Assembly: GCF_050948175.1 (NCBI RefSeq)
Contig: NC_135198.1
Span: 8,507,001 to 8,571,000 of the forward strand
DNA length: 64,000 nt
Source of the DNA: Xylocopa sonorina
Taxonomy: Eukaryota; Arthropoda; Insecta; Hymenoptera; Apidae
Direction: 5' to 3'
Shown: in pieces, positions 26,609-37,943 of the stretch
Layout: each line of letters starts with the position of its first letter
How positions within the stretch are numbered: the first letter of the stretch is position 1
The notes under the pieces: model-generated
Databases searched by the model: none
Told to the model about the DNA's origin: nothing
Seen by the model: only the letters and a program-made list of their open reading frames with translations
Made by a program: the position numbers and the translations under genes

Positions 26609-26749
26609 TCATTTTGCGCCGGATGGATGCTGACCAACTTGCTCCATTCGAAGATTTAGATTGGAATAGAACCAGGGAATATCGACGGACTGATTCGTGT
26701 ACGTGGTGCCATCCGTGAACGTGTCGCTCAACCCTCGACTGCGTAGCAT
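26609..26749 (-). CDS. Candidate terminal exon or small ORF right of the satellite array
   Basis: On the minus strand a frame from ATG (26747-26749) to TGA (26609-26611) encodes 46 residues. It includes the stretch TDGTTYTNQSVDIPWFYSNL and ends HPSGAK, with balanced composition and RNY-like codons. An acceptor (TACGCAG, exon start 26738) is an alternative to the ATG. The plus strand also has a short plausible frame here, so the strand is not secure. A second minus-strand frame downstream (26254-26447, after TTATAG) is Lys/Glu-rich low complexity. I do not recognise either. No upstream exons were found. Confidence 0.22.
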   Translation of the reverse strand: MLRSRGLSDTFTDGTTYTNQSVDIPWFYSNLNLRMEQVGQHPSGAK

Positions 26750-27778
26750 GAAATCAGTCGATAAAACAGTTGAGATTAATTAAATCTATGAAAATATATA
26801 TATTTCCGAGTGTGACAAGTATGATAACTTAAAGATTATTCGTACGAACGTAATGATAATATCTGTAGGGCGGCTCCAAAGGGAAATACTTGACGAGATT
26901 GTATAGTTTTTTTTAAAATCGTTTTCTTTATTTTGTAGAAAACTGCGTGATAAGTACACCAATAATCTTGCAATGTCGAAATGTTGCCGATTCATACAGG
27001 GGGCACGAAGGGGACTGTCCGGAGCAAGTTCTTCCGAATGAGTGTACGCTCGTTATTGGTCAACAGTCTTTTTCTTGTTCTCTTTTCGCGCCTCTCCTGG
27101 TCCGAACAGCCTCCGAGAGGCCCGAGTTATTGTGTTTTGCTGTTTCTAGCAAGCCAGAGCAGTGAACAACGAACATCATTATGTTTTATTTTTTTTTTTT
27201 CCTTTCCTATGTGGTACGATTGGTACAATTCTACTGTATAAAAAACCGTTTACTTCGGCCGAGAGTCGCATACACGCTGAAAAGGAACGCGAGATTCGTC
27301 GCGACGAGCGAAATCATAAAAGAAAGAGGAGAAAAAGAAGAGAAAAATCGAGCAGAAGGAACAGGAACGTTCGAGGAACCCTCTCCTTCGCGCGTCCGTT
27401 CGAATCTCGCGGCATTTCGAGCGGCCACCGCGACGCGGCCGGCGCGACTTTCGAAATATGTGAACCGTTTCTCTTATTCTCCCTTAAGATGACTCGTTTT
27501 TTTTTTTTTTTATTTTTTCTTGTAGAAGCGATCTACTACTTTAAATGACACTGTTCCTACAACATCGATCGATTACTTTGAAAAAAGTTTCTCCAATTTC
27601 TCGCTCGCATATTTTCTTTTTCTCTCTCCCCTGCTCGTACATCACGGCGACAATGAAACGATAATTATTCGACTCGAATGACATACGTTGGCTATTTAGT
27701 GGTTCTTGTTACCCGTTACACGTCTTTTTTTCCTTTTAATTCTCCCAGTCGCACGTGTTCCCCATTCTCACCCAGCAG

Positions 27779-27805
27779 GCACGCACGCACGCACGCACGC
27801 ACGCA
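27779..27805. repeat. (CACG)n microsatellite
   Basis: About six and a half perfect tandem copies of a four-base CACG unit. Confidence 0.9.
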
Positions 27806-30800
27806 TCCTTCGCGGCAGTTTCCTCTTGGTACCGTCGCGGCTCCTCCCGAAACCATCGCCTTTTCCGCTCCACCGTCCGTTTCGAACCGGTACCAAAGGT
27901 ATCGCTCCGTAAGACACTGCGTCCCCATCCCCCCTCCCCCCGAGAAATAAAAATTTTGATTCTCAGATTTGCATCCATATGTGATCAGTCTGCGGGTCTG
28001 TGCATCGATTCCCTTCCTCGACTCCCCCGTATCTCGACCTATCGTCAATTTTTCGATTACCTAACAACGTAAGCGAACGAACGAACAAAAGAAAAAGAAC
28101 ATAATTTATATACCACGGCGAGCAGGGTCCAGAATGGCTCTCCCGTTGCCCCACGATTGTGGAACACGGTGAGACAACGAATCGATACGGCTAAGGGCGC
28201 GCAATCGCCTCCGGACGATATCAAACCCGAAGGCAACGCGTAGATTAAAGAGTCCGTACCATCAGTTGCCTCGACGAGGAATGAAGCAACGAGACGCCAT
28301 ATCGGGGTGCATCCCTCCGCCGCGGTGGACTAGACACACCAATCTTATCGACAATACGACAATAATTACAGCTCCGCGAGAAATCCGATAGAGAGAACGT
28401 CGAATTTCGCATAGAAAAAATGGCGAACGCAGATCGTCCGCGAATTTTGGAACACCTCGTGAAATCACAAACGCGCCTATAAAAGTCGATCCACTCGCTG
28501 GGATCGCGTCAACGACAAATCGTGCCCGCTCAGAGACCGAAACTGATCATCTCTTCGCTTTCCCGCAAATTACCGCGACCGTTTAAAGAGTCCAGAGTAC
28601 AGGATCAGCTTTGGTTCTGCGCGGCTCGACATTGATGAAACACGACCGACCGATTTCATCCTCCAAAAACAGGAGACGCGGCTCAGCATGACTAGATGGA
28701 CCGGAAACGGCCAGGCTGACGAGGATCGCATCGAAATTCACTCGAATATCAGACGCTTCTACGATGTATTCTCTCGAACGATTACTCTTCAGAGGTAAAT
28801 TGGTGACCTTCTTTACCGACTGACTTAACGCAGTTCCTTAATAGATTCTCTTCGCCCGGAGTACAATTGATTTTAACCGATTTCATCGAGAAGACACGAC
28901 CACCATCATCGAATGTTCTCCTGGAATGTGACTTGATCATTTAGTCGTGGCTTTTCGATTGGACAGCTAATTTGAGCGGTCAACGTATCGATCGTATCGA
29001 AAGTACGCCTCGTAATCGCAATTTCTACAAAATGGAATCGTGTTTCTTCCCTCTCGTTCGACGGTTTCGTGTAGGCCCGATTCTTCTGCGAGAGGCCAAC
29101 CAACGATCGATCCCGTCGCTCCGGCCGAATCGTCCAAAGAATGCTCGAGCGTCGCGCAACGCGAACCGTTAATAAAATGACACCGCGATACGACGCGAAT
29201 TAATTATTAAAATCGTGCTCGCTAAGAAATTGATTAATCGCCACGCCACGCGCGGAATTTCAATCGCAACCGTGTGGGCGATGGCTCTTAAAAAATTCGA
29301 TCTAAGTCGATAACAGTATTCTTCTTTTTCTCTCTTTAATTTAACCGAGACTTGCACAAGACCCATTTTCTTTTTTTTCATTTTTCGATTTAGTTACACC
29401 TTTCGTATCTTTGCTCGCTTTCTCTCCCTTTCTCTCGCTCCCTTGCACGCTTCATTTCGCCACAACTCTCGATCATGCATCCCACATACACGTACTTACT
29501 CAGGACACACATACACGATCTCTCTGTCGCGTCTTCTCGTCGATTGCTCTCTCGTTCAATCGCGAGGGACCGTACTCTCGTTAGTCCGCTATTGTTCGTT
29601 CCTTTCCTCTCTGTTTTGCCGTTTTGCCTCGCGTATCTTCATCGAACTTCGCGCTCGTCTCATTCTATACGTTCTCTTTTCTTCTCCTTCCTCCTTTTCA
29701 TTACATAGAGAAGTACGATTAATCTTCATCACCTAATATTGCATGCGCGTGAACACATTTTTCTTTTTAAACGATGGGAAGAGCTCGCGTGTCTCTTCTC
29801 GCGGTACCACGGGGACCACGGTCGAGCGTCGTCTGTAGAACTGCCCGGACATATATATATATATCTCTCCAAACAACTTCTGCTCTCGTACACGTGTACA
29901 CGTACGGTGCGCGTGTGAACCCGTACGGTACTGGAAATAATTATTGCCTCGCTCTCCCCCAAGTCGCACGGTACGTAGAATTTTTCTAACAATATGGTTG
30001 ATCGAATGATCCGCCGTCGAAACATATTTTTTTAACGCAAACAGTTATACTCGAACGCTAAGCAGTGAAGTATCCGCGAATGGAATAGAATACAATACTT
30101 CCTACGAATACCCGTGATAATAATCGAGCGACGCGATGAATATTTCCAGCGCTGCGCGTGTACACATGTAGGATCGACTATACGCTTTTTCATCGGCATA
30201 GGATTCTTCTTCCTTTTGCTTTTTACGCATATATTTGACGCGAAAAACGTGCCTCTTGAACGGTGCTTTTTCAATTCGCGTCTCGAGTGACAACACGAGG
30301 TCAATTGGTTTCTCTTCTCTTCGTTTTAGATCTCGACGGAACGTTGAAAATGAGTTTTAACGCGAGTGGGAGATTCCATCGAGGTTTCATTCTTTTTCTC
30401 TTCTTCTTTTTTCAAATGTTCCTGGATTCTTCTCTACGGAGACCTTCGTGTTCCCACGCGCCACACGAACGGAAAGGGAAAGCTGTCGGTAATTTGTTTG
30501 CAATTTCACCCCTTCGTCGTACGGTTTTAAGGATTACAATAATTGGTGACTTCTCATGAGATACTTCAGTAGTTTTGCTCTGTCCCGAGATCGAGAACCG
30601 AAGTCGATGCCGCCATTTTGATCGTCCACGCGCCAGAAAACTCGTCCGTTCTGTCAATTTTATCGTGAACGTACGTCTCGCAGAATCGATCGACCGCTTG
30701 CCTCGTAAACGATCTCACGCACGAGCTATAATCCAAATAGAATAGAACTAATTCTCGATCGAACAATCGTACGTAATTTCACGTAAATCGTGGACAGAAA

Positions 30801-31189
30801 TGTCGCGAGGCAAGGGGTTAATCGTAACCATTTAATCGACTAAAACGAAACGATGGAAACAGTTCAAGTTTCGTGATCGAGTGTCTCCCGTCAGATCGCT
30901 GTGGAGGTTCCATACTTTTGTATTTGGTAAGAAGATTGTACTTTATCGAGGTGTCGAAGGCCTTTCTGGTGAGTCGTACTTTATAAGCGAAATTAGCGTA
31001 GCCGACGCGCAAAGTCTACGGTCGCGAAAAAAAAGACGTCAATTTCAATAAAAATACTATTCTTCTCTCGTACTTCACTTTCGTCGCGCCGCTTTACAGG
31101 AAAAATATCGAGGTTGTAAAAAATTACGCTTGGCTCTCTTTCAATCAGGAATGCGCTAACCGAAACGCCCCTCGCGGGAGCGTCGTCGT

Positions 31190-31207
31190 CCCCCCCCCCC
31201 CCCCCCC
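31190..31207. repeat. Poly-C run, 18 bp
   Basis: Eighteen consecutive C bases, preceded by GTCGT repeats. On the minus strand it is a G run. Confidence 0.95.
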
Positions 31208-32997
31208 TTTCGTAGCCGTACGAAAGTTCTATCTTAAATTAACAATGTCATGGCTGTCCAGTGAAAAATCCGAAGCACTCGATTTGAAACTCTATCCGGC
31301 GCGTGCAGCTGCCGACCTTAGAAAATAATTTCCCTTTATACCAAACTTTTCACTTTTCTTTTTATTCTTTCGTTTTCGAGAAAAAAGTTCTCAGGAACAC
31401 TGTCGATGGCGTACCCGGTGGTACGCCCAATTAAGGGCGGACGAAGAGGTCTACCTCTTAAATGAACCTCGAATTCTAAAGTAGCCGCTGGAATATCTCT
31501 ACCTTACCCTCTCTCTCGACCGATCGTAGAACGCGTCGAAACCAAACTTTAAACACATGTTCTCATGAAGAGTCGCGTTAACGGTTAATATCTAAAAATT
31601 TCAAGGGTATACTGGGAGTCAGACTGTTCTACTGTTCGTTTCTCAAGATATCAAGTAAGGCACACACGATTACAATTTGGTTTCGATATCCGCTACGATA
31701 TCTCGAGGAAAGGGGTGGACAGACCTCTCCGCCCTTCCTTAACAGTACGTCTAACGATACACCTAAACACCGTAGGCATATCTAAATCTAAAAGAGGTAC
31801 CGTTAAACCCTAACTTTTGCCAAGAGCCTCCACAGCAACGCGGACGGGAACGTGCGTTTCGCGGCTGCTTCCGAAAGAAAACGGGGAAACGAAGCCGGTC
31901 GTCGACTCTCAGTTCATCGTCAAGGCAGATCTCGTCCTATTTATTTATTTACTTTTTTTGTTTCCGTCGGAAAACTGAAGCCTTATCTATCTGAATAATA
32001 ATAAAGTAGCGTTTATATCAGACATCGTGCGAGCCATTCGAAACACGGCGAGACGCGCCAGCCGGACGAGCGCCGCGACGCTTCGACCGAACGATTTCCA
32101 TCCCTCCACCCCGTCCAACGACTCGCGATCGTACCCCTTCTCGTCTCTGCGACTTCGATCATCGACTCGTTTACCAATCACTAAAACGTGAATATCGATC
32201 CGCCCCCCGCGTCGAGAGGGGAACTAGCTCTCTCATCCATCGCGGGTGCAGTCTCAAAGCTTCGATCAGCGTTCTTTTTCCTCTCGCGAAAGTCGTCGTT
32301 CGACTGGGACACTGGAGAATCGAAAGATATTCGACGCGTGTTTAAAAGAAACTATAAGGATAAATTTTGTAAACGATTTTCATACTCGACGTACGTATTT
32401 TATCATCGACACGGATGTATCTCAGTTGAACGACGCCCCTCGTCGAGCAGGGGAAAAAAAGAGATGGTAAGAGGGACGACTCAATCGATGGACGAGGACG
32501 ACGAACTTTTGTCCTCGTTGGTAATTTTGAAAAAATCGCGTTGGTCGATCGCGACGCTCGAAACGATTTTCCCGTTTATCTGATTTTCGTCTAGAATACT
32601 CGAGGAGGCCTCGTCGGAAAGCGTAACGCGTGTCCCAGGGCGATTTCGTACGGCCCGTCCAACTCGTGTGTTTATGCGTGGTGTAAGGTTTATTACTTTG
32701 TTTTTTTTTCTTTTTTAATCAAGTATATAGAGCATATCATTTTTAGTCATAATAATTATATTGATATTGAACTACCTAACCTAATATTTACAGAGTTCCA
32801 TCTTCTCCCAACCTCCTCTTGTGTATCTTTTTTTCTTTGTTACGCTCTTGGCACTACTTTTCCATCTGTCTCGTTCATCCTCCCATTTACACGCCGTAGA
32901 ATCGCGCCGCATCAGTCATTCACGGAGAATCCCTCTTCTTCTCACCCTTGCGTCACCCTGCTCTCAATGATATTCCCATCCCGCCGTTCCGCTATAT

Positions 32998-33023
32998 CCC
33001 CCCCCCCTCTCTCTCTCTCTCTC
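32998..33023. repeat. Composite poly-C plus (CT)n repeat
   Basis: About ten C bases run straight into about eight CT units. Confidence 0.92.
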
Positions 33024-33247
33024 ACCTGGACCCGTTTCCACACTCTTCTCTCTTCTCGACACGCATTCACGCATACGCACACAGACAATACACACACGCG
33101 AAACCCGAGACGCGTAATTCGCGGATACATTCATTTATTCTAGCCGCGTCTGTGTCGCGTCCTCCGCGTCTCCGTTCTTTCATCTTCGTTTCTTTCCAAC
33201 CCATTTATCTTTTCTTCCTTCGTCTTCCTTTCTCAACCGCGGATCCG

Positions 33248-33267
33248 CACGCACGCACGCACGCACA
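33248..33267. repeat. (CACG)n microsatellite, second locus
   Basis: About five copies of the same four-base CACG unit seen at 27779. Confidence 0.9.
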
Positions 33268-34281
33268 CCCGCCAGCCGCCGCTGTGGATCACGGCCGGCG
33301 AGCATCGACGCCAATAAATAATTTACTAAGTCTTTTTCGCAGCGAACAAACTTCCAAAACGATATACATGCACGCGTACTCGATGTGATCGGTAATCGTC
33401 CCGCTCGGTGTGGTTCCGTTCTTCTTCAGGTTGGCAGCGAAACGGGCGCGGCACACCACGCCACCCTCGCTCGTGCTCGGTTCGCTACGTTTGGCGTTCC
33501 CGTGTGACCGACCAGCTTCTTCCTCGACCATCTTCTTGCCCACCATCGCACCACACCATCGCGCATCGCCTCTCGTTGCTTCGACTATCGGCTCACGGTG
33601 TCTCGTCTTCTCTCCCCCGGATGATAAAACGTCCGTGTGTGTCAACGCGAGTTGATCAGTCTACCAGAGCTGCTCCGTGGACGATGCCCTCGCGTCCATC
33701 TATCACGTAGGCCTTTCTTATCGTTCCCTCCCATCCTCCTTCCTCTCATCATCCTTCTCCATCTTCGAACACATCCGTGTTTGCGTTATCTCGATCGTTC
33801 GATCCGCTCTCGTGGCCTGAACGGTTCACCCCTCGGTTCTCCACTCCCATCCTCCTCTTCCACGCAACATTTACAAGACTAACCCCGTGCGTCTCGTCTA
33901 GAGTGCTTTGGATACGTCTGAGATCTAGGCTAGAGACTGGCCTGGTAGGATTGCCCCGTAGGATTAGGTGACCAGCATCGAACACCAGAAGCACCGATGG
34001 GGTGTACCGATCCACGGAACGCAGCTCTCGCAACCCCCTCTGGATCCATAGACGAGGGAGCGTCCTCTTCTTCGTTCTCAGAGAGAGAGAGAGAGAAATC
34101 ATTCGCGCGCAGGATGGACCGCGATCAGGCAGAGTCGAAGAAGAATCTCTCTCCAGTTACCACCGCTGCGTACGCTATTCCTCCGCGTCCTTCGTGGCGC
34201 GTGTTTCCGCGCGATCCGCGCCCGTCCGCCCTACTCGACAAGGCGGCTAGCCGAACCCAATCGCGAAGTTTCTCCTGCGAG

Positions 34282-34542
34282 TCAGTCTTGAGGGATCCTC
34301 GAGGCGTCGAGGATTCTCGAGGGCTGGGGAACAAGCGCGACGAGCACGGCGTCCTTCCGCTCCTCGTCGTCCCGCGCCACCGTCTTTTCACGCTGCTCCG
34401 CCTCGGCCGAGACGGCCCGCCGCCGCTTCCACGAGATCCTCGGCCGTCCGTCGACCTCGAGGAACTCGCTCCTCGACGTGGCAGTCGTGGTAGTCGTCGT
34501 TGTCGTGGCCTCGAGTGCTCTCCTTCTCGGCCGTGCCTCGGA
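34282..34542 (-). other. In-frame open extension beyond the UGA of the PMEPA1-like gene
   Basis: Directly after the UGA at 34543-34545 the same frame stays open for 86 codons and ends at another UGA (34282-34284). About 71 of the 86 codons end in G or C, and about 33 begin with G, a coding-like profile similar to the annotated exons. The extension has a Thr-rich run near its start, then a basic/acidic stretch (AEAEQREKTVARDDEERKDA) and a hydrophobic piece (VLVALVP). The nucleotide after the stop is T. Possible readings are stop-codon readthrough, known in many insect genes, an alternative isoform, or a GC-rich 3' UTR that stays open by composition. I infer only that translation is possible. 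Confidence 0.35.
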
Positions 34543-34923
34543 TCAGACGTGCTGCTGCTGGTGCTGGTGCTGATGGTGGTGATGGTGGTGGTGGTGATGG
34601 TGGTGGTGTTGCTGTTGCTGGCTCTCGTCCGTCTCGCACGGTACCACCGTCAGGCTGGACAGGTTGCTCAGGTTGCTACTGGACTCGGAATAACTGGACA
34701 GGGTCGGTCTCCTAGGCGGCACCACCACCGCTGGCGTCGAGCTGCTCGGGCTTGGGAACTTCCGGAACACCCTCAACAGGGAACTGCCTGCGCTGTGGCA
34801 CCGCACTATCCGCTCGGACGCGTCCAGCAACGCGGACTGGCTACGGTAAGGGGGAGGACTCTCGCTGTCGAACACCGTCCGGTTTGGCGGCGGCCGCACG
34901 CACTTCTGGTATATCTCGCTCTC
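34543..34923 (-). CDS. PMEPA1/LDLRAD4-like protein, C-terminal exon B
   Basis: This terminal exon encodes 126 residues and then UGA. The acceptor is TTCCAG just before GAGAGC, phase 0, compatible with the donor at 37638. Joining the two exons gives LRDPEQ|ESEIYQKCVRPPPNR, with the same spacing between LRDPEQ and PPNR as I recall in human PMEPA1. Residues 11-15 (PPPNR) are the SMAD-interaction motif, followed by TVFDS, also conserved. Residues 23-26 (PPPY) are an intact WW-binding PY motif for NEDD4-family ligases. Residues about 60-95 are Ser/Pro-rich. The last 25 residues are a Gln/His tail: four Gln, twelve His, then alternating Gln and His ending in Val. The large plus-strand frame covering this exon is its antisense shadow. 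Role inferred from the family: negative feedback on activin/TGF-beta-type signalling. Confidence 0.85.
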   Translation of the reverse strand, partial: ESEIYQKCVRPPPNRTVFDSESPPPYRSQSALLDASERIVRCHSAGSSLLRVFRKFPSPSSSTPAVVVPPRRPTLSSYSESSSNLSNLSSLTVVPCETDESQQQQHHHHHHHHHHHHQHQHQQQHV

Positions 34924-36206
34924 CTGGAATTCGAACACTGGACTTTAGTTGACATTCACGGGCTCTCGCTGGTGTGTTTTACTAGAGATTTGTGGGGTGG
35001 ACCGCGAGGAATTCGGTGCGCCTGATTTAGCGATACTATAGAGTACAGGAAGAGTTCGATTTCTCGAGGTATTTTTCGAGGGACAGAGTAGTCTGAAACG
35101 CGAGATAATGTTCTAAGGGTTGATAAGGGGAGATGTATAAAATACCCGAACCGGCGACCATTTAGAACCACCCAACGACGAACGTAAAAAGAGACCTATA
35201 AAGGAGGGGTGGAGGCACACATTTTACACCAGCCAACATCTATCGGGAGAAAAAAATCCATATTCAGTTTTCGCGAAAGTGGTGCGCGACACGGCGAGCT
35301 GACTATCGCAAACAACCCTTCAACATGCAGCAGCAGCGTCACCGGAGGCGACGCTTTCGCTCGGATAAACGAACGCGGCGGTTCGCCAAAAATCGAAAAT
35401 CGATTCCACGTTCCACCCCCGCGTTTCACTCGCGATCCTGACACCGGTTCATCGAGCAGGATATCTGTGTATCTACACCCTAAACGATCACCGCTGCTCG
35501 GTTCACGAACCACGATATAGCCCTCGCCTTGATAAAGTCGAAAAATATTTCTCTCTCCATATACTTTCTCAAATTATTACGAAAAATGATAAAGAAGAAG
35601 CTCGATATAATTAATTCTAGACTAATCGTCTACTGTAACGAGTCGGAGAATATTTAGACTCACAGGTCTGCGCAGTAATTCTGCAGAAACAATTGCTACC
35701 TTCCAGGCGTAATACGAACGGTGTTCAATATACGGTAGATTCACAAAAAGCTGCAAGATCTTCAATCTCGTTCGAGTAAAGAGCACGCTACGCGACCTAG
35801 TACGATCGACAAAATTGGATAGGAAATTGAAGGGTAGAGAAGAAGAAGAAGAAGAAGGAACGGAAGGGTATTTTTTGCTCGGCCAGGAAGCGGGTTCGAC
35901 GACGGACGGGCCGACAGAGTCCAGCATGCCACGGTCGTACACGTGTAAGGGCGTTGGATTACTGAAATTCTAACCCGTGACCCTCGAGGAGCGCCGAGGG
36001 CGCGCGTGTTTCAGCTCGATGCCGGCATCCAGAAGCCTCGACGAGGGTAGAACCCGATCTCACGCCGTCGCCGCCTCCTTCGTGGCCTACGGCGGCGTCT
36101 TGGCGACCTTCGGCGAAAACGGCACGAGACCTACGGCCACTCGATCGTCTGCGAGCCTCTACGAACGTGGATATTTCCGGTCTGAACGAGCTACTCTTAC
36201 TCGGGG

Positions 36207-36437
36207 ATGATCATTTTCATTAGAACGTGCCTGCTTCCCTTTCTATTAGCGTGCTCCGAAATGGAACCGGTGGGAATAGCGATAGAGAAGGAACCGTGGC
36301 AATTTCTAACACTGGCTAGAGATAGAAATATGTCGCGAGCTATTAAAATGCAAATTGGACGCGTTTCCCTTATCGAACCACGACGAAATAATGATACACT
36401 TCAGGTGAGGAACAGAAACCTGTTCCCCGACTCGTAA
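36207..36437 (+). CDS. Candidate small secreted protein, antisense within the intron
   Basis: A 76-codon ORF starting at ATG. The first 17 residues (MIIFIRTCLLPFLLACS) look like a signal peptide: one Arg, a Leu/Ile/Phe core, and small residues at a likely cleavage site. The rest is hydrophilic with several basic residues and no clear dibasic-amidation signal. Codon 66 ends in CAG followed by GTGAGG (36402-36410), a good splice donor, so this could be the first coding exon of a spliced plus-strand gene instead of a complete ORF. No partner exon was identified. I do not recognise the protein. ORFs of this length arise by chance here, so this is a candidate only. Confidence 0.25.
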   Translation: MIIFIRTCLLPFLLACSEMEPVGIAIEKEPWQFLTLARDRNMSRAIKMQIGRVSLIEPRRNNDTLQVRNRNLFPDS

Positions 36438-37599
36438 ACGCCAATAACCACCGCCAAAGCCACCGACGATCTTTTTACAACTTGTTAATTAAGAAAGACG
36501 TATTAACTGCTCGCACTCGAGTCTACTAATTTCCTGTCGCTTAACGTCGGGGAAAAGAAAAAGACTGGATCGCGTTTACTTTTACGACGAACTAAATTAA
36601 TCGGTCTGCTACGCGTTTTTAATTCCACGGAAAAGAACGCTCGATCAATTTCCGACTGACCCAGTTATTACCAGGTAATCGTATCCATCGAGAGACCCAC
36701 GCAACGAATACCATCGACGAACGACGTACGAACGCGCGAAATCGGTAGCGTATGTTAAAGAACGACTGGAAGTTCGAGCCATCCCTTAACGAGCACCCTC
36801 GCGTCCCCGCGTAACGCGCTTCGCGCGTCGTAAATAATTCTCGAACACGGCAATTAACGAGGCTAATTACCCACCACGATTTAATAACATCGTCTACCAT
36901 ATATTAAGATGGCGATTCAGTTTTTCGGATGGAAAGAAGGTTGAACACGCGCGACGATCCGCGCGTTGGTAGAATCGCGAATCGTTCGAGTCGTTCCAGC
37001 GGGCTAAGCTGCCGCGAGCAACAGAACTCATCGACGCAACGACGGAACGCGTGATTTTATCTGCGGGGCACCGAGCGTGGAAAATTTATCCGTTTTTACA
37101 CGCGTTATTACCCGCGGGCTCGCGAAACGTGCTTATTAGCGTGCGGCTAATCGGGCCGCGTTCGATAAATGAAAACCCGATTGGGGAACGTCTGGGAGCA
37201 AGCCGGTAACGCTGATCAGGCTATAATTGCACGGGCCGCTGTTTAATGCCATTAATTTGCTGATATTAAATGCTACCAGACGCTACGGACAGTTGTTAGT
37301 GCGATATTGCGCTACGGCCTGTTCCCGGCGCCATTAAGCGGAAAATTTGTGCGCGCTCGCGTCCCTCTTCGGATTAGGAACTAACCTGTACCGGACATTT
37401 CATTCGTTTCACTGGGAGAATCTTCAATTTTCTCATAAGAAACATGAAATTGAGTAAACACATTCCTAACATTTTCCAAAAAAAAAGCTACTTCTCGAAC
37501 TCCTAGTTGCGACACGTGAAAGAAAAATAGTCAATCCAAGAAACGCGAGAGACTGCGTGACTGTAATCTTTCAAGAGAGAAGAGAAGAAGAGAGTGAGA

Positions 37600-37632
37600 T
37601 AGAGAGAGAGAGAGAGAGAGAGATAGATAGAG
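37600..37632. repeat. (AG)n with (GATA) tail, next to the exon A donor
   Basis: About 13 AG units followed by GATAGATAGA. It ends five bases from the GTGAGC donor of exon A, so on the transcript it forms a CU-rich element at the 5' end of the intron, a position where pyrimidine-binding splice regulators can act. Confidence 0.88.
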
Positions 37633-37637
37633 CTCAC

Positions 37638-37943
37638 CTGCTCCGGGTCACGCAGGTGGAGGGCGGTGTGCGCTCCGTACGGACGTTCCTCGCCATCCGG
37701 AAGCTGCAACCGCGGTGGCAGGTCGAGGGCGAGGTCCTGCCGGACGCTTCCGGCGCGGATCGCGCGGTCCCTGGCCGCTGCGACCATCGCTTCCTGCATC
37801 CCCTCGGTGGCTCCTTCGCCGCCACCGCCAACCCCGCCCCCGCCCACCACACCGCCGCCTCCGCTCGGATCACCCTCTAGTCCACCGCCTAGGCCGCCGT
37901 GACCGCCGCTGCCTACCTCCATTCCTGGGCTCACCGACAGCAT
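37638..37943 (-). CDS. PMEPA1/LDLRAD4-like protein, cytoplasmic exon A (partial gene)
   Basis: This internal exon encodes 102 residues of the cytoplasmic region of a PMEPA1/LDLRAD4-type membrane adaptor. These proteins restrain TGF-beta/activin signalling at endosomal or Golgi membranes by holding SMADs and recruiting NEDD4 ligases. The exon is preceded by an acceptor (CCGCAG) and ends exactly at CAG|GTGAGC, phase 0. Its first codon is ATG, but the acceptor directly before it suggests an internal exon, so this ATG is probably not the start. Residues about 11-45 are Gly-rich low complexity. Residues 74-82 (DLPPRLQLP) and 83-102 (DGEERPYG to LRDPEQ) match the conserved vertebrate block DLPPTISLSDGEEPPPY...LRDPEQ. 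The first PPxY (NEDD4 WW-binding) motif of the vertebrate proteins is reduced here to ERPY. The family match is recognition from memory, not a search. The transmembrane exon was not found. Confidence 0.82.

Larger units (their letters stand above)
26750..34281. other. Non-coding stretch downstream of the PMEPA1-like gene, possibly part 3' UTR
   Basis: No coding exon was recognised. On the minus strand this is the sequence downstream of the PMEPA1-like stop codon, so part of it is probably 3' UTR. Minus-strand AATAAA hexamers occur at about 33133, 32688, 31938 and 27184, and I cannot say which is used. It contains two ACGC-type microsatellites, an 18-bp poly-C run, a C/CT composite repeat and several long T runs. 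Confidence 0.45.
34924..37637 (-). other. Intron between exons A and B of the PMEPA1-like gene
   Basis: A 2714-bp GT-AG intron on the minus strand with donor GTGAGC (37637 downward) and acceptor TTCCAG (ending at 34924). A (GA)n tract lies at its 5' end on the minus strand, immediately after the donor. A plus-strand ORF with a signal-peptide-like start (36207-36437) lies inside it. Otherwise I see no feature in it. Confidence 0.75.

Noticed and set aside
28470..28510. TATA-box-like CTATAAAAG (and a similar site near 35195)
   Set aside because: No transcript, initiator or downstream coding exon could be tied to it.
33997..35025. 342-codon plus-strand frame, the longest in the window
   Set aside because: It lies opposite the minus-strand PMEPA1-like exon B and its extension. 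Its Leu/Val runs are the antisense of the His tract and it matches no family.
36064..36181. Coding-like minus-strand segment inside the PMEPA1-like intron with a GTGAGA donor
   Set aside because: Its length (118 nt, or 85 nt with the alternative acceptor) is not a multiple of three between two phase-0 sites, and the direct exon A-exon B join already matches vertebrate spacing.
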